From assembly GCA_964533935.1 (NCBI GenBank), contig CAZHOG010000006.1, positions 1 through 64,000 of the forward strand: a DNA stretch of 64,000 nucleotides, in the 5' to 3' direction. Each line of letters starts with the position of its first letter. Position 1 is the first letter of the stretch. Both the position numbers and the translations under genes were made by a program. The notes beneath the pieces are model-generated. The model made no database searches and was not told where the DNA came from. It saw nothing but the letters and a program-made list of their open reading frames with translations. Source of the stretch: RUG14121 sp964533935. Its GTDB lineage: Bacteria; Bacillota_I; Bacilli_A; RF39; UBA660. Positions 25,461 through 34,468 of the stretch are shown here, in pieces.

Positions 25461-25857
25461 TTATTCCAAGATATGGTAGTAATGCACAATGTTTTCGATT
25501 AGCTTGTTTATATATTTCATTAAATACTACAGCTTCTTGTAATTTCTCTTCATCATATTCTTTTTCATTAACCATATCATCAAATTCATTCATATAATTT
25601 AGTGCTTCTTCTTTAGTTTTTCCAATTAAATTATGAATCATAATAGAAGTTGATGCTGTAGATATAGCACAAGCTTCTCCAGTGAATTTAATATCTTTTA
25701 TAATGTCATTATCAAATAATATATAAATATCTAAATTATCGATACAACTTTCATTATTAGTATTTACTTTAATATAATTATCATTATCAGGAATTTCTTT
25801 ATTCATAGGATTTTGATAGTTTTCTAAAATAATTTCTCTTTTTAAATTTTCATCCAT
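25438..25857 (-). CDS. sufU: Iron-sulfur cluster assembly protein SufU
   Basis: 139 residues. Three conserved cysteines are in NESCIDNLDI, GEACAISTASTS and KHCALLPYLGI, with the Asp two residues after the first Cys, as in zinc-binding SufU, the sulfurtransferase partner that accepts sulfur from SufS. Last gene of the suf operon, 2 bases after sufS. In most Bacillota sufB follows; here the operon ends. Confidence 0.94.
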   Translation of the reverse strand: MDENLKREIILENYQNPMNKEIPDNDNYIKVNTNNESCIDNLDIYILFDNDIIKDIKFTGEACAISTASTSIMIHNLIGKTKEEALNYMNEFDDMVNEKEYDEEKLQEAVVFNEIYKQANRKHCALLPYLGIKKALEEK

Positions 25858-25859
25858 TT

Positions 25860-27056
25860 TTATAACATCTCTTTCAATATTCTAGATTTATCTTTTAATA
25901 GATTAACCAATAAATCAATTTCTTCTTTTGTATTATAAAAGTAAATACTAACTCTTAATGTATTAGCAACATGAGTTTCACTTTTTAAAACCTTAGCACA
26001 ATGATTACCAGCTCTTACACAAATATGATATTTATTTAGGTAATAAGCAACATCTTGTGAAAATATTCCATCAACATTAAATGCTACTATACCACTATCA
26101 CTTTCTGTATTAATAATATCTATATGAGGTATATTTAAAAGCTTATCAACTAAATAGCTACGTAATTCAACTTCTCTTTTATGAATATTAGAAATACCTA
26201 TTGATTCTATATATTTAGCTGCCTCACCAAGTCCTATAGCTCCGGCTATATTTGGTGTTCCAGCTTCTAAACGTTGAGGCAATTGTTTTAAATAAACATT
26301 ATCTGGATCATCAAATGATTCATTCATTCCACCACCAAGATTTATAGGTATTACTTTATCTAACAATTCTTTTTTACCATAAAGTATTCCTATTCCAGTT
26401 GGTCCACACATTTTGTGTCCTGAAAAAGCTAAGAAATCAATATCGCTATCAATTACATTAGTCTTTATATGTGGAACACTTTGAGCACCATCTACTACAA
26501 CAAAGGCATTATTTTCATGTGCTATTTTTGTTATTTCTTTTATAGGTCTAATATCTCCAACTACATTAGTAATTTCTGCTAAAGCAACAACTTTAGTATT
26601 TGAATTAAAAGCTTTTTTAAAATTATCCATAGTTACATAATAATTATTATCTAAAGTAATATATCTAATTTTACATCCAATTTCTTTTGCTAGTCTATAC
26701 CAAGGCATTACATTTGAAGCATGTTCACTTTTAGTAATTAAGATTTCATCGTTCTCATCCAATAAATCTTTAAAAAAACCTGTAGCAATTATATTTAAAG
26801 AATCAGTTGCACCGCTAGTAAAAATTATTTCTTCACGATATCTGGCATTAATAAAATCTTTTATTATATCTCTTGCTTTTTCATACTCATAATCAACTTT
26901 AAATGATAAATCATAGTCTCCCCTATGGGCATTAGCAGAATAATTAGTATAATAATCAGTAATTTTATTAATAACACATGAAGGTTTTAAACTTGTTGCA
27001 CCATTGTCTAAATATATAATATTATTTTTTAAAATTGGAAAATCTTCTCTATTCAT
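25860..27056 (-). CDS. sufS: Cysteine desulfurase SufS
   Basis: PLP enzyme (398 residues) delivering sulfur from cysteine for Fe-S assembly. EHASNVMPWYRLA contacts the cofactor; FSGHKMCGPTGIG carries the Schiff-base Lys; RAGNHCAKVL has the catalytic Cys on the short SufS-type loop. The preceding GGTGATAA site at 27060 fits the start. Lies between the SufB/D-like protein and SufU in one operon. Confidence 0.96.
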   Translation of the reverse strand: MNREDFPILKNNIIYLDNGATSLKPSCVINKITDYYTNYSANAHRGDYDLSFKVDYEYEKARDIIKDFINARYREEIIFTSGATDSLNIIATGFFKDLLDENDEILITKSEHASNVMPWYRLAKEIGCKIRYITLDNNYYVTMDNFKKAFNSNTKVVALAEITNVVGDIRPIKEITKIAHENNAFVVVDGAQSVPHIKTNVIDSDIDFLAFSGHKMCGPTGIGILYGKKELLDKVIPINLGGGMNESFDDPDNVYLKQLPQRLEAGTPNIAGAIGLGEAAKYIESIGISNIHKREVELRSYLVDKLLNIPHIDIINTESDSGIVAFNVDGIFSQDVAYYLNKYHICVRAGNHCAKVLKSETHVANTLRVSIYFYNTKEEIDLLVNLLKDKSRILKEML

Positions 27057-27067
27057 ATTATCACCTC

Positions 27068-27727
27068 CTAAAAAAATTCTTCATTATTTTCATTTATTAA
27101 AATACTTTTTATAAATCCATTCACTATTATTTTTCTTGCTTCTTCTTCAGTTATTCCTTTTGCTTTTAAATAAAATAAATAATTTTTATTTATATTTCCA
27201 ATAGTTGCATTGTGGTTAGCTAAAACATTATTTGTATCAATAAACATATTTGGTTTAATAGAAATCATTCCATTTTCTATATTTAATCCTCTTATATCTT
27301 CATTAAATTCGTTATCACAAGTATTTTTTTTAACAAATCCATCACTATTTATTTCAATATTTGCATTATTTTTGGCAACACTTCTAACATGTAGATTACT
27401 TTTAATTCCATCTTCTAAAATATTATTAGAAAGCATTAATTTACAATCACTATCATTTATAAAAGAATAATTAAAATTAACTATAGAATTATTATAATTA
27501 TTTATTGTAATATTTTTATTTTTATAATTTATATCCGAAAACATATAATAATTTAATTTTGCATCTTTAGTAATATTTATGGTTAAATCTAAAATATCAT
27601 TTTTATTATTATCATAAACATTAACATTTCCAGTAATATTTAAAACTAATTTATTTATTTTTATATCAATTTTATAATCATCATTATTTAAATCATTTAT
27701 TTCTTTATTTATTAATATTGTATTCAT
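27068..27727 (-). CDS. sufD: Short SufB/SufD-family scaffold protein
   Basis: 219 residues, about half the length of SufB or SufD. It keeps the beta-helix core and the C-terminal region: NNVLANHNATIGNINKNYLFYL with the conserved His, then GITEEEARKIIVNGFIKSIL. The N-terminal helical domain of SufD is absent. It is the only SufB/D homologue in the operon, so it may form the sole scaffold subunit with SufC, as proposed for minimal SUF-like systems. The gene symbol reflects position only. Confidence 0.82.
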   Translation of the reverse strand: MNTILINKEINDLNNDDYKIDIKINKLVLNITGNVNVYDNNKNDILDLTINITKDAKLNYYMFSDINYKNKNITINNYNNSIVNFNYSFINDSDCKLMLSNNILEDGIKSNLHVRSVAKNNANIEINSDGFVKKNTCDNEFNEDIRGLNIENGMISIKPNMFIDTNNVLANHNATIGNINKNYLFYLKAKGITEEEARKIIVNGFIKSILINENNEEFF

Positions 27728-27756
27728 ATTTTAAATCCTTATCAATAACCTTTGCC

Positions 27757-28476
27757 CTATAAAGAATTAAATCCGTTATTTTCTACATATTCTGCTAAGG
27801 AATAATCACCAGATTTAACGATAGTTCCATCTTTAATTATATGAACATAGTTAGGTTTAATATATTCTAATATTTTGTCATGATGAGTAATAATTAATAT
27901 ACTTGGTTTAAATTGATTATAATACTTCATAATTGATTCTGAAACGGTTTTTAAGGCATCTACATCTAAACCTGAATCAATTTCATCTAATAATAAGAAA
28001 TTAGGTTCAAGCATCCACATATGAATAAGTTCATTTTTTTTCTTTTCTCCACCAGACATTCCTAAGTTAATTTCACGATGTAAAAAATCTTCTGTAATAT
28101 TTAATTCTTTACAAATTGCTTTTGCTTTTTTGCTAAATTCAAAAATATTTAATTTTTCTCCTTTAGCATTTAATACAGTTCTTAACATTTCAGCATTTGT
28201 AATACCTTCTAATTCAATTGGATTTTGGCTTATTAAAAACATCCCTTTTTTAGCTATATCTGATGTATCCATACTATTAATAGATTCTTCATTAAAAATG
28301 ATTTCTCCAGTTTTTATATAATCTTCATCATTTAATAAAGCTTTGCATAAAGTAGATTTACCAACTCCATTAGGTCCCATTATTGCATGAATCTCGCCAT
28401 CATTTATTTGTAAATTAAAATTATTCAATATATTTTTATCTTCAGTTTTTACACATAATTCTTTTATTTGTAACAT
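27757..28476 (-). CDS. sufC: Fe-S assembly ATPase SufC
   Basis: ABC-type ATPase, 239 residues. Walker A GPNGVGKSTL (about 34-43), Q-loop ISQNPIELEGI, signature NLGMSGGEKKKNE and Walker B FLLLDEIDSGLD are all present, with the His switch in IITHHDKIL. The LGMSGGEKKKNE form is characteristic of SufC. First gene of sufC-sufBD-sufS-sufU. Confidence 0.96.
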   Translation of the reverse strand: MLQIKELCVKTEDKNILNNFNLQINDGEIHAIMGPNGVGKSTLCKALLNDEDYIKTGEIIFNEESINSMDTSDIAKKGMFLISQNPIELEGITNAEMLRTVLNAKGEKLNIFEFSKKAKAICKELNITEDFLHREINLGMSGGEKKKNELIHMWMLEPNFLLLDEIDSGLDVDALKTVSESIMKYYNQFKPSILIITHHDKILEYIKPNYVHIIKDGTIVKSGDYSLAEYVENNGFNSL

Positions 28477-28524
28477 AAAAAATCACCATGATTATTGTAT
28501 CATAAGTGATTAATTAATTAAACA

Positions 28525-29073
28525 TTATTTTCCAAATGTAGTTATTATTGAAATTTTAGTTTTAAAAGCTTTATTACTTGCTTCATCTACTCCTAGATTT
28601 TCATCAATCCATAATTTCAAAGCATATTTATGAGTTGTATTTGCTGGTAATGTATCAGTTAATAATAAATAACCTGAAGTTGCATTATTAAGTATAGGAT
28701 TTATTGGTTCTAAATTTGAAACATAATCCGGTGTGCTATCATTAAAACTATATCTCATTTGTGATGCTAAGAATGATGAAGTTGTTGCAAATAATTCTAA
28801 GTTAATTTCTATTTTCTCTTCATTATCACATTCATTTGTTAAAGTAAATTCGTATGGTGAACTTAATAAGCCTTCCGCATCAGTAATTGGATATGCAGAT
28901 TTAAGTTTAATAGCTTCTTGTTCATTTATAGTTGTATCTAAGCATGATGTTTTAAATGTATTTAAACCAGTTTGTTCAGACTTAACACTCCATTTTGCAT
29001 ATGTGTACCCTATTACTCCCATAATCATAATTATTACTGCTAAAACAGTTAATTTAATATTTCTTGATTTCAT
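28525..29073 (-). CDS. Secreted/surface protein with SipW-type signal peptide
   Basis: 182 residues. One hydrophobic N-terminal segment (about 8-24) ending GYTYAKW resembles the SipW-dependent signal of TasA/CalY-type proteins. The mature part is a beta-rich domain with one Cys pair (CLDTT and TNECDNE) and a C-terminal TLPANTTHKYALKLWID strand typical of such proteins. No SipW peptidase is in the window. Probably a cell-surface or fibre protein; monocistronic. Confidence 0.7.
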   Translation of the reverse strand: MKSRNIKLTVLAVIIMIMGVIGYTYAKWSVKSEQTGLNTFKTSCLDTTINEQEAIKLKSAYPITDAEGLLSSPYEFTLTNECDNEEKIEINLELFATTSSFLASQMRYSFNDSTPDYVSNLEPINPILNNATSGYLLLTDTLPANTTHKYALKLWIDENLGVDEASNKAFKTKISIITTFGK

Positions 29074-29147
29074 TTTAAAAACCTCAATTTCTATATCATT
29101 ATATTTGATTCTATAAAATCTTGTATTTTTATACTTATAATTTTATA

Positions 29148-29825
29148 TTAATTAGCATCGCTTAAAACTTGTTTTAATAATTCTAATTTATGATTTATTA
29201 TTTCTGAACTATAAATAATTTTGAATGAAGCACGATAATTAATATCAAAAACATATCCTAATTGGCTAACTAAAATTGTAGCAGAATTATTTACAAATTC
29301 ATTATTAACTAATTCTTCTTTTAAAAAATTATCCATTATTTCTTGATTTAAAATATACTTTTCATTGCTAGTCAACTCATTCATTTGAGTATTCATAATA
29401 TCTATTTTATCTGCATCTCTAATAACATCGACTATTTTTTTAATTTCTTTATTCATATTTTCAGGAACATATTTCTTATTATGAAGTTCAACAGTTTTTA
29501 ATAATATTTGTTGTTCTTCATTATTTAAATCGATTTTATTAATTAAACTATCTTTTAAAATTTCTAAGCCTTTATCTCCATGATCTATACTTTTAGAATC
29601 TTCATATGTTTGGTATTCTGTCCATTGAATAAATCTTCCTATATCATGAAATAAAGCTCCTAATAAAGAAAGTTTAGTTTCTTCTTCATCAAATTCTTCT
29701 AATAGACATATTTCTTTTGCACATTCCATTACTCTAAAACTATGTTCATATTTTCTTTCAATAGCTTTTTCTTTTAAATCAAATTGTTTAACATATTCAT
29801 TAAATAAATCTATTGCACTTTGCAC
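29148..29825 (-). CDS. HD-domain phosphohydrolase
   Basis: About 225 residues. HD-family motifs: HSFRVMECAKEICLLEEF, LLGALFHDIGRFIQW (His-Asp pair), DHGDKGLEIL and VIRDADKIDIM. Such proteins hydrolyse nucleotides or phosphoesters; substrate unknown. Start: GTG at 29825 is preferred because AGGTGATT lies 5-12 bases upstream; GTG at 29834 is an alternative overlapping the ribosome site. It follows directly after the small membrane protein gene. Confidence 0.87.
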   Translation of the reverse strand: MQSAIDLFNEYVKQFDLKEKAIERKYEHSFRVMECAKEICLLEEFDEEETKLSLLGALFHDIGRFIQWTEYQTYEDSKSIDHGDKGLEILKDSLINKIDLNNEEQQILLKTVELHNKKYVPENMNKEIKKIVDVIRDADKIDIMNTQMNELTSNEKYILNQEIMDNFLKEELVNNEFVNNSATILVSQLGYVFDINYRASFKIIYSSEIINHKLELLKQVLSDAN

Positions 29826-29834
29826 ACTAATCAC

Positions 29835-30140
29835 CTAAAAATCTGTAAATATAGTTGGTCTTAATAAATAAGTAGTTTGTTCATCTTCTTTAACAACAAC
29901 GATTTTATAAACTGTATAATTATAAACAGTTACTTCTTTTCCATCAGTAACATATTCTTTTGTATTTTTATATCCTGATGGATTATTACCATCTTTAACT
30001 AAATTAAAATTTGTAAAACTAAAATATAAAAGTGCTATAAATACAACTACTATACCTGTTACAATTAAATTAATTATTAAATTAAATATATTAAAATGTT
30101 TCTTTTTTTGCTTTTTTATATTCTTATTTTCTTCTTCCAT
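29835..30140 (-). CDS. Small single-pass membrane protein
   Basis: 101 residues from ATG at 30140 (MEEENKNIKKQKKKHF), preceded by AGGGTGATACTA; an upstream in-frame ATG at 30191 is less likely. A lysine-rich cytoplasmic N-terminus, one membrane helix (about 21-43) and a short external domain with KEVTVYNYTVYKIVVVKEDEQTTY. Not recognised. Co-transcribed with the HD-domain gene. Confidence 0.7.
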   Translation of the reverse strand: MEEENKNIKKQKKKHFNIFNLIINLIVTGIVVVFIALLYFSFTNFNLVKDGNNPSGYKNTKEYVTDGKEVTVYNYTVYKIVVVKEDEQTTYLLRPTIFTDF

Positions 30141-30192
30141 TAGTATCACCCTTATCATAATCATTGTATCATTAATAAATATTAAACTCAAT

Positions 30193-30217
30193 TAAAAAAA
30201 GAAGAATTATCTTCTTT
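30193..30217 (-). terminator. Terminator of the pbp (dcw) operon
   Basis: AAAGAAGA/TCTTCTTT stem followed by T run, overlapping the pbp stop. Confidence 0.75.
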
Positions 30218-32336
30218 AATTAGCTAAATTAATTTCTAATGTATCTTCAAAATTAATTGTTGCATTAGTAGCAATGCTTACGGAAGATACGCTTCCATAA
30301 CCATTTATTTTATATTTAAGACCAATCATCTTACAGAAAGTAACTATTTCATTACAACTCCATTTTGATACATCTGGCATTACATATGTATTTCCATTTG
30401 TTAATAAAAATACTTTACTATTATATGTAACATGAGAATTTTTTAATGGATATTGATTAATAATATATTTTCCATCACCTAATATAACTGGTTTAATTCC
30501 TTTTTTTTCTAACAAATCAACTGTTAAAGCAGTTTCTTTAGAAATATAATTAGATAAATTAATTATTTTTGTTTCATCAATATCACTTGATGTTTCAACT
30601 AAATTTTTATATTTAGCTATTTCTTCAATTGAATCAGAAACTACTGTTGCTATATCTTTAGTATCACCAATTAATTGTTTAACTGATATATATATAATAT
30701 ATTCTGGATCTTCATATGGAAATAATCCTGCAAATGATTTTATATAGTCGTAAGTACCGGATAAATATCCACCATTAGGAGATGCAATTTGTGCTGTTCC
30801 TGTTTTACCTATTACAGTTACATTGTCTGCTGCAAAATATTTTGAAGAAGAAAGTCCATTATATACAACATCATACATAAGACTTTTAACTTGATCAATT
30901 GTATCTTTACTAGCTACAGTATTTAATTCAGTTCTTTTCCCTTGATATGTCACATTTCCATTACCATCTACAATTTTATCAACTATGTATGGTTTTAATA
31001 CAGTACCATTATTTGCTAGACTAGATAATGCTTGAAGAGTTTGAACTGGTGTTGTTGTAATACCTTGTCCAAAAGATGCATTAGCCAATTCACTTTCATA
31101 GTTAAATGTAACTTTACCTGCTAATTCTCCTGGCAATTCAAGGCCTGTAATTTTTCCAAAGCCTAAATTTTCATAGAAAGTTTTTAATTTCTTTGTTCCT
31201 AATTGTTGTGCTAATTTTGTAGCTGCTACATTGGAAGAATATGCAAAACCTGTATTATACGTAATTTTACCCCAACCAGTATTATTAAAGTCTTTAATTA
31301 CAGTACCATCAGCTAATTTTATAGTACCAGAATCAAATGTATCTTCACCTTTATAAATACCATTTTCTATTGCTGACATAAAAGAAAATATTTTCATAGT
31401 AGAACCTGGCTCATAAGTGTATGATGTTAACGGATTTAGGTATGATTCAATATTATCTAAAGTATTTAAATTAAAACTTGGACTTGTTGCTGAAGCGACT
31501 ATAGCTCCTGTTTTAGCTTCCATAACACTAAATGTTACCCAATCTAATTTATGGCTATCAGTTAAACTATATACAGCATTTTCTGCTATTAATTGAATAT
31601 TATTATCAATGGTTAAATATATATCTTCCCCATCTTCTGCTTCAGTAGTTAAAACCGGATGTTTATTATTATCAGGAAGTTGATAACCATATGCATCTTG
31701 TTGATATGTTTTTTCTCCATCTTTTCCTTTAAGTTTATTATCATAGTAAGATTCAATACCCATTTCACCAGTTATCTCATTGTTTTCATTATTTCTAGCA
31801 TAACCAATTATATATGAAGCAAAATTACCCATCTTATAATATCTTTTAGTATCTGAAATAAATGATATTCCTGGTAGATTCAACTCTTCAATTTGTTTTT
31901 TTACTAATTCTGTTATTCCTCTACCACCTGGACCTAATTCAACTTGATATAAGTCTTTATTTAAAAGAGCTAATACCTGTTCTGGAGTCATATTTATAAG
32001 TGGTGCAATAGCATTAGCAGTATTTTCTTTATCAATAACATGTTGTGGATTTGATTCATCAGTAGTTCTGCTTGCTGATAAATAAGCTATAACAGTATAT
32101 GAATTAACATTTTGTGCTAATACTTCTCCATAGTAATCATAAATAGTTCCTCTTTTAGCTGGTAATGTTTCAGATACAGTATTTCTACTGTTGGCAAATG
32201 CCGTTAAATCTGTTCCATCAACATCATTAGACAATACTACGTAACTTAATTTTATTATTGCAATGCATAATAAAAGAGAAACGCAAAAAATCGTAAATTT
32301 TAAATTAATTTTTGCAACGTTTCTCCTTTTTTTCAT
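30216..32336 (-). CDS. Class B penicillin-binding protein with PASTA domains (FtsI/Pbp2B/SpoVD type)
   Basis: Peptidoglycan transpeptidase, 706 residues. A membrane anchor (about 12-35), dimerisation domain starting RGTIYDYYGEVLAQ, then the transpeptidase with STMK (Ser312, Lys315), SSN (367-369) and KTGTA (511-515). Two C-terminal PASTA-like stretches (about 580-706, e.g. VTYNSKVFLLTNG, TYVMPDVSKWSCNEIV). PASTA-bearing members act in division or in spore cortex synthesis (SpoVD). Position after ftsL supports the division role; the sigE-spoIIGA pair in the window keeps SpoVD open. Confidence 0.92.
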   Translation of the reverse strand: MKKRRNVAKINLKFTIFCVSLLLCIAIIKLSYVVLSNDVDGTDLTAFANSRNTVSETLPAKRGTIYDYYGEVLAQNVNSYTVIAYLSASRTTDESNPQHVIDKENTANAIAPLINMTPEQVLALLNKDLYQVELGPGGRGITELVKKQIEELNLPGISFISDTKRYYKMGNFASYIIGYARNNENNEITGEMGIESYYDNKLKGKDGEKTYQQDAYGYQLPDNNKHPVLTTEAEDGEDIYLTIDNNIQLIAENAVYSLTDSHKLDWVTFSVMEAKTGAIVASATSPSFNLNTLDNIESYLNPLTSYTYEPGSTMKIFSFMSAIENGIYKGEDTFDSGTIKLADGTVIKDFNNTGWGKITYNTGFAYSSNVAATKLAQQLGTKKLKTFYENLGFGKITGLELPGELAGKVTFNYESELANASFGQGITTTPVQTLQALSSLANNGTVLKPYIVDKIVDGNGNVTYQGKRTELNTVASKDTIDQVKSLMYDVVYNGLSSSKYFAADNVTVIGKTGTAQIASPNGGYLSGTYDYIKSFAGLFPYEDPEYIIYISVKQLIGDTKDIATVVSDSIEEIAKYKNLVETSSDIDETKIINLSNYISKETALTVDLLEKKGIKPVILGDGKYIINQYPLKNSHVTYNSKVFLLTNGNTYVMPDVSKWSCNEIVTFCKMIGLKYKINGYGSVSSVSIATNATINFEDTLEINLAN

Positions 32337-32347
32337 ACTTATGCTCC

Positions 32348-32644
32348 TTAGTCCTCTGTTATAAGTTTAATATTATCATTATTATAAGACAACCCAAGTT
32401 CATTTGCAACTGCTTGAATTTTATCTAGTGATGCAAGTTCATTTATTTGCATGTCTAAACTTTCATTTATTCCAATTTGTTTACTTATTTTATTTTCTAG
32501 TTTTTCAACTTCAATATTTGATTCTGATAACAATGCTTTTGAAAATACATTAGCTACAGGAATCATAACTGCCATTAAAACAATTAGGAAATATATTACT
32601 TTTTCAATACGTAATACTTTTATTTTTTTCCCTTTTTTTGTCAC
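32348..32644 (-). CDS. ftsL: Cell division protein FtsL-like
   Basis: 98 residues: basic start (KKGKKIKVLRIEKV), one membrane helix (about 15-35) and an external coiled coil (EVEKLENKISKQIGINESLDMQ) ending in a beta/ALANELG-like VANELGLSYNND. This is the FtsL layout, and it sits between rsmH and pbp as in the standard dcw cluster. Sequence of FtsL is poorly conserved, so identification rests on layout plus context. Confidence 0.85.
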   Translation of the reverse strand: MTKKGKKIKVLRIEKVIYFLIVLMAVMIPVANVFSKALLSESNIEVEKLENKISKQIGINESLDMQINELASLDKIQAVANELGLSYNNDNIKLITED

Positions 32645-32648
32645 AAAA

Positions 32649-33572
32649 TCAAACCCTTTCTATAACTCTTAATTTAGCACTTTTACTTCTGCTATTTTCA
32701 TTTAATTCTTTTTCACTAGGTAATATTGGTTTTTTATTAACTAATTTTATTTTAGGTCTATATTCTTTTGGTATATCAGGAATACCTTTAAATACTTCAT
32801 CTACTTCACTATTTTCTTTAAATATAGTTTTAACAATTCTATCTTCAAGAGAATGAAATGTTATAACTGATATTCTTCCACCTTTATTTAATAAATCTAT
32901 TGCATCAGGAAGAACTTCTTCTAATACTTGTAATTCTTTATTAACTTCAATTCTTATTGCTTGAAAAATATTTCTTTCTGGATGAAATTGATTAAAATAT
33001 TTTAATCCAACAGATTTTTTTATAATATCTACTAATTCTAAAGTGGAATTAATTTCTTTTTCTTTTCTATATTCAACAATATTTTTAGCAATAGCTCTAG
33101 ATGTTTTTTCTTCGCCATATCTAAAAAATATTTCAATTAATTCTTCTTCTTTGTACTTATTTACTACATCACTTGCAGTAAAATCTTTTTGTTGGTCCAT
33201 TCTCATATCTAAATTTCCATCTCTCATAAATGAAAATCCTCTACTTGCATCATCAATTTGAGGTGAAGAAAATCCTAGATCAAATATTATTCCATCTACT
33301 TTTTCAATACCATCTTCTAATAATTTTTCTTTCATATTAGAAAAATTGCTATGATATATTTTGAAATTATTTGATATTTCAGATAATGTTTCTGTTGATG
33401 ATTTTATAGCAATTCCATCATTATCAAAACAAAATAATTTTCCAGTAGTTAATTTTTTTAGTATCTCTTTACTATGACCAGCATAACCTAGAGTGGCATC
33501 AACATATATACCGTCGCTTTTAATATTTAAATTATCTAAACTTTCATTTAACAATACACTATAATGTTTCAT
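32649..33572 (-). CDS. rsmH: 16S rRNA (cytosine1402-N4)-methyltransferase RsmH
   Basis: 307 residues. Starts MKHYSVLLNESLDNLNI; motif I VDATLGYAGHSKEIL; DGIIFDLGFSSPQIDDASRGFSFMRDGNLDMRMD is diagnostic, as is ISVITFHSLEDRIVK near the end. Methylates C1402 of 16S rRNA. Overlap-free, 1 base after mraZ in the dcw cluster. Confidence 0.97.
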   Translation of the reverse strand: MKHYSVLLNESLDNLNIKSDGIYVDATLGYAGHSKEILKKLTTGKLFCFDNDGIAIKSSTETLSEISNNFKIYHSNFSNMKEKLLEDGIEKVDGIIFDLGFSSPQIDDASRGFSFMRDGNLDMRMDQQKDFTASDVVNKYKEEELIEIFFRYGEEKTSRAIAKNIVEYRKEKEINSTLELVDIIKKSVGLKYFNQFHPERNIFQAIRIEVNKELQVLEEVLPDAIDLLNKGGRISVITFHSLEDRIVKTIFKENSEVDEVFKGIPDIPKEYRPKIKLVNKKPILPSEKELNENSRSKSAKLRVIERV

Positions 33573-33573
33573 A

Positions 33574-34005
33574 CTACTCTACATCTAAGAATAAATTTTC
33601 GGCAATATCTTCAAGTTTACTACTATTGATATCCATAAAATTATTCCATCCTTTATCTGACCATATTTCAATTCGGTCGTTAGCACCGATAATGACACAT
33701 TCTTTTTCAATATCGGCGTAACTAACCTGTGGGGAGGTAATGTTGATTCGACCTTGTCGATCAAATTCACATTCAGTAGCACCTGAAAAGAAGGATCTAA
33801 TAAATATTCTGGCGTCTTTTTTAGTAAAAGGTAGAGATTTTAATTTTGAAACTAAGTTATTCCATTCATTCATAGAATAAACATAGAGACAATTTTCAAG
33901 ACCACGAGTTATGATAAATCTTTCACCTAATTCGCTGCGGAACTTATTAGGTATAACTAGTCGTCCTTTATCATCAATATTATGATGAAATTCGCCCATG
34001 AACAT
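33574..34005 (-). CDS. mraZ: Transcriptional regulator MraZ
   Basis: 143 residues from ATG at 34005 (MFMGEFHHNIDDKGRL), the canonical MraZ start, preceded by GTGGGGGATTAAA. Two SpoVT-AbrB-like DNA-binding repeats are seen, each with a DxxGR motif (DDKGRLVIPNKFR and DRQGRINITSP). MraZ regulates its own dcw operon by binding TGGGNN-type repeats; on the minus strand before the gene TGGTA, AGTGGTAT and AGTGGGGG occur at short spacing, compatible with such sites. Confidence 0.96.
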   Translation of the reverse strand: MFMGEFHHNIDDKGRLVIPNKFRSELGERFIITRGLENCLYVYSMNEWNNLVSKLKSLPFTKKDARIFIRSFFSGATECEFDRQGRINITSPQVSYADIEKECVIIGANDRIEIWSDKGWNNFMDINSSKLEDIAENLFLDVE

Positions 34006-34064
34006 TTTAATCCCCCACTTTCTTCCACAATATACCACTGTCTACCATTATAATACATTAAAAA

Positions 34065-34090
34065 AGATTTAAAGTAAATACTTTAAATCT
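34065..34090 (-). terminator. Terminator after the surface-protein cassette
   Basis: Perfect 12-bp inverted repeat AGATTTAAAGTA with a two-base loop, then T6 on the minus strand; just beyond is TATAAT (34053-34048), the likely -10 of mraZ. Confidence 0.85.
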
Positions 34091-34150
34091 CAAATTATAG
34101 TTTTTTTATAGATTATTTTTTTGTAATTTACAACATGTTTACGAATTATT

Positions 34151-34468
34151 TTATATTTCATTAGATGCAATAATTACAACTGGTCTAATTCCAAAATCAC
34201 CATCATCGTAATATAAATAATTACTAAAACGGCCATCACTAAATATATACCATACGTTATTAGTATCTTGAGCATTTTTTAACCAATATGAAGTCGAATA
34301 AGTAAAGTTTGGAGCTGACAAGCAATTTGTTGTACAGCCTAGTGTTTCTAATTCTTCTTTTGTAATTAAACCCATGCCAATAATACTCGCTCCTAAAGTT
34401 TCTAATTTATTTTTATAATTATCAACATATTTTTCTCGCTTCTCGAGAAATGTATTATATATATTCAT
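34151..34468 (-). CDS. C-terminal fragment/cassette of a gut-Mollicutes-type surface protein
   Basis: 105 residues if read from ATG at 34468. The part YVDNYKNKLETLGAS to the end, with SAPNFTYSTSYWL, VWYIFSDGRFSNYLYYDDG and FGIRPVVIIAS, matches the Trp/Tyr-rich C-terminal domain of large surface proteins (related to the end of the protein at 51.9-53.2 kb). No signal peptide is present. The ATG at 34468 lies between the -35 and -10 of the repeated promoter, so it cannot be on the transcript; the next in-frame ATG is at 34375. Probably a truncated gene or donor cassette placed behind the promoter. Confidence 0.6.
   Translation of the reverse strand: MNIYNTFLEKREKYVDNYKNKLETLGASIIGMGLITKEELETLGCTTNCLSAPNFTYSTSYWLKNAQDTNNVWYIFSDGRFSNYLYYDDGDFGIRPVVIIASNEI

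Noticed and set aside
33585..33782. 65-codon minus-strand ORF inside mraZ
   Set aside because: Out-of-frame shadow of mraZ with no ribosome site; mraZ matches its family over its full length.
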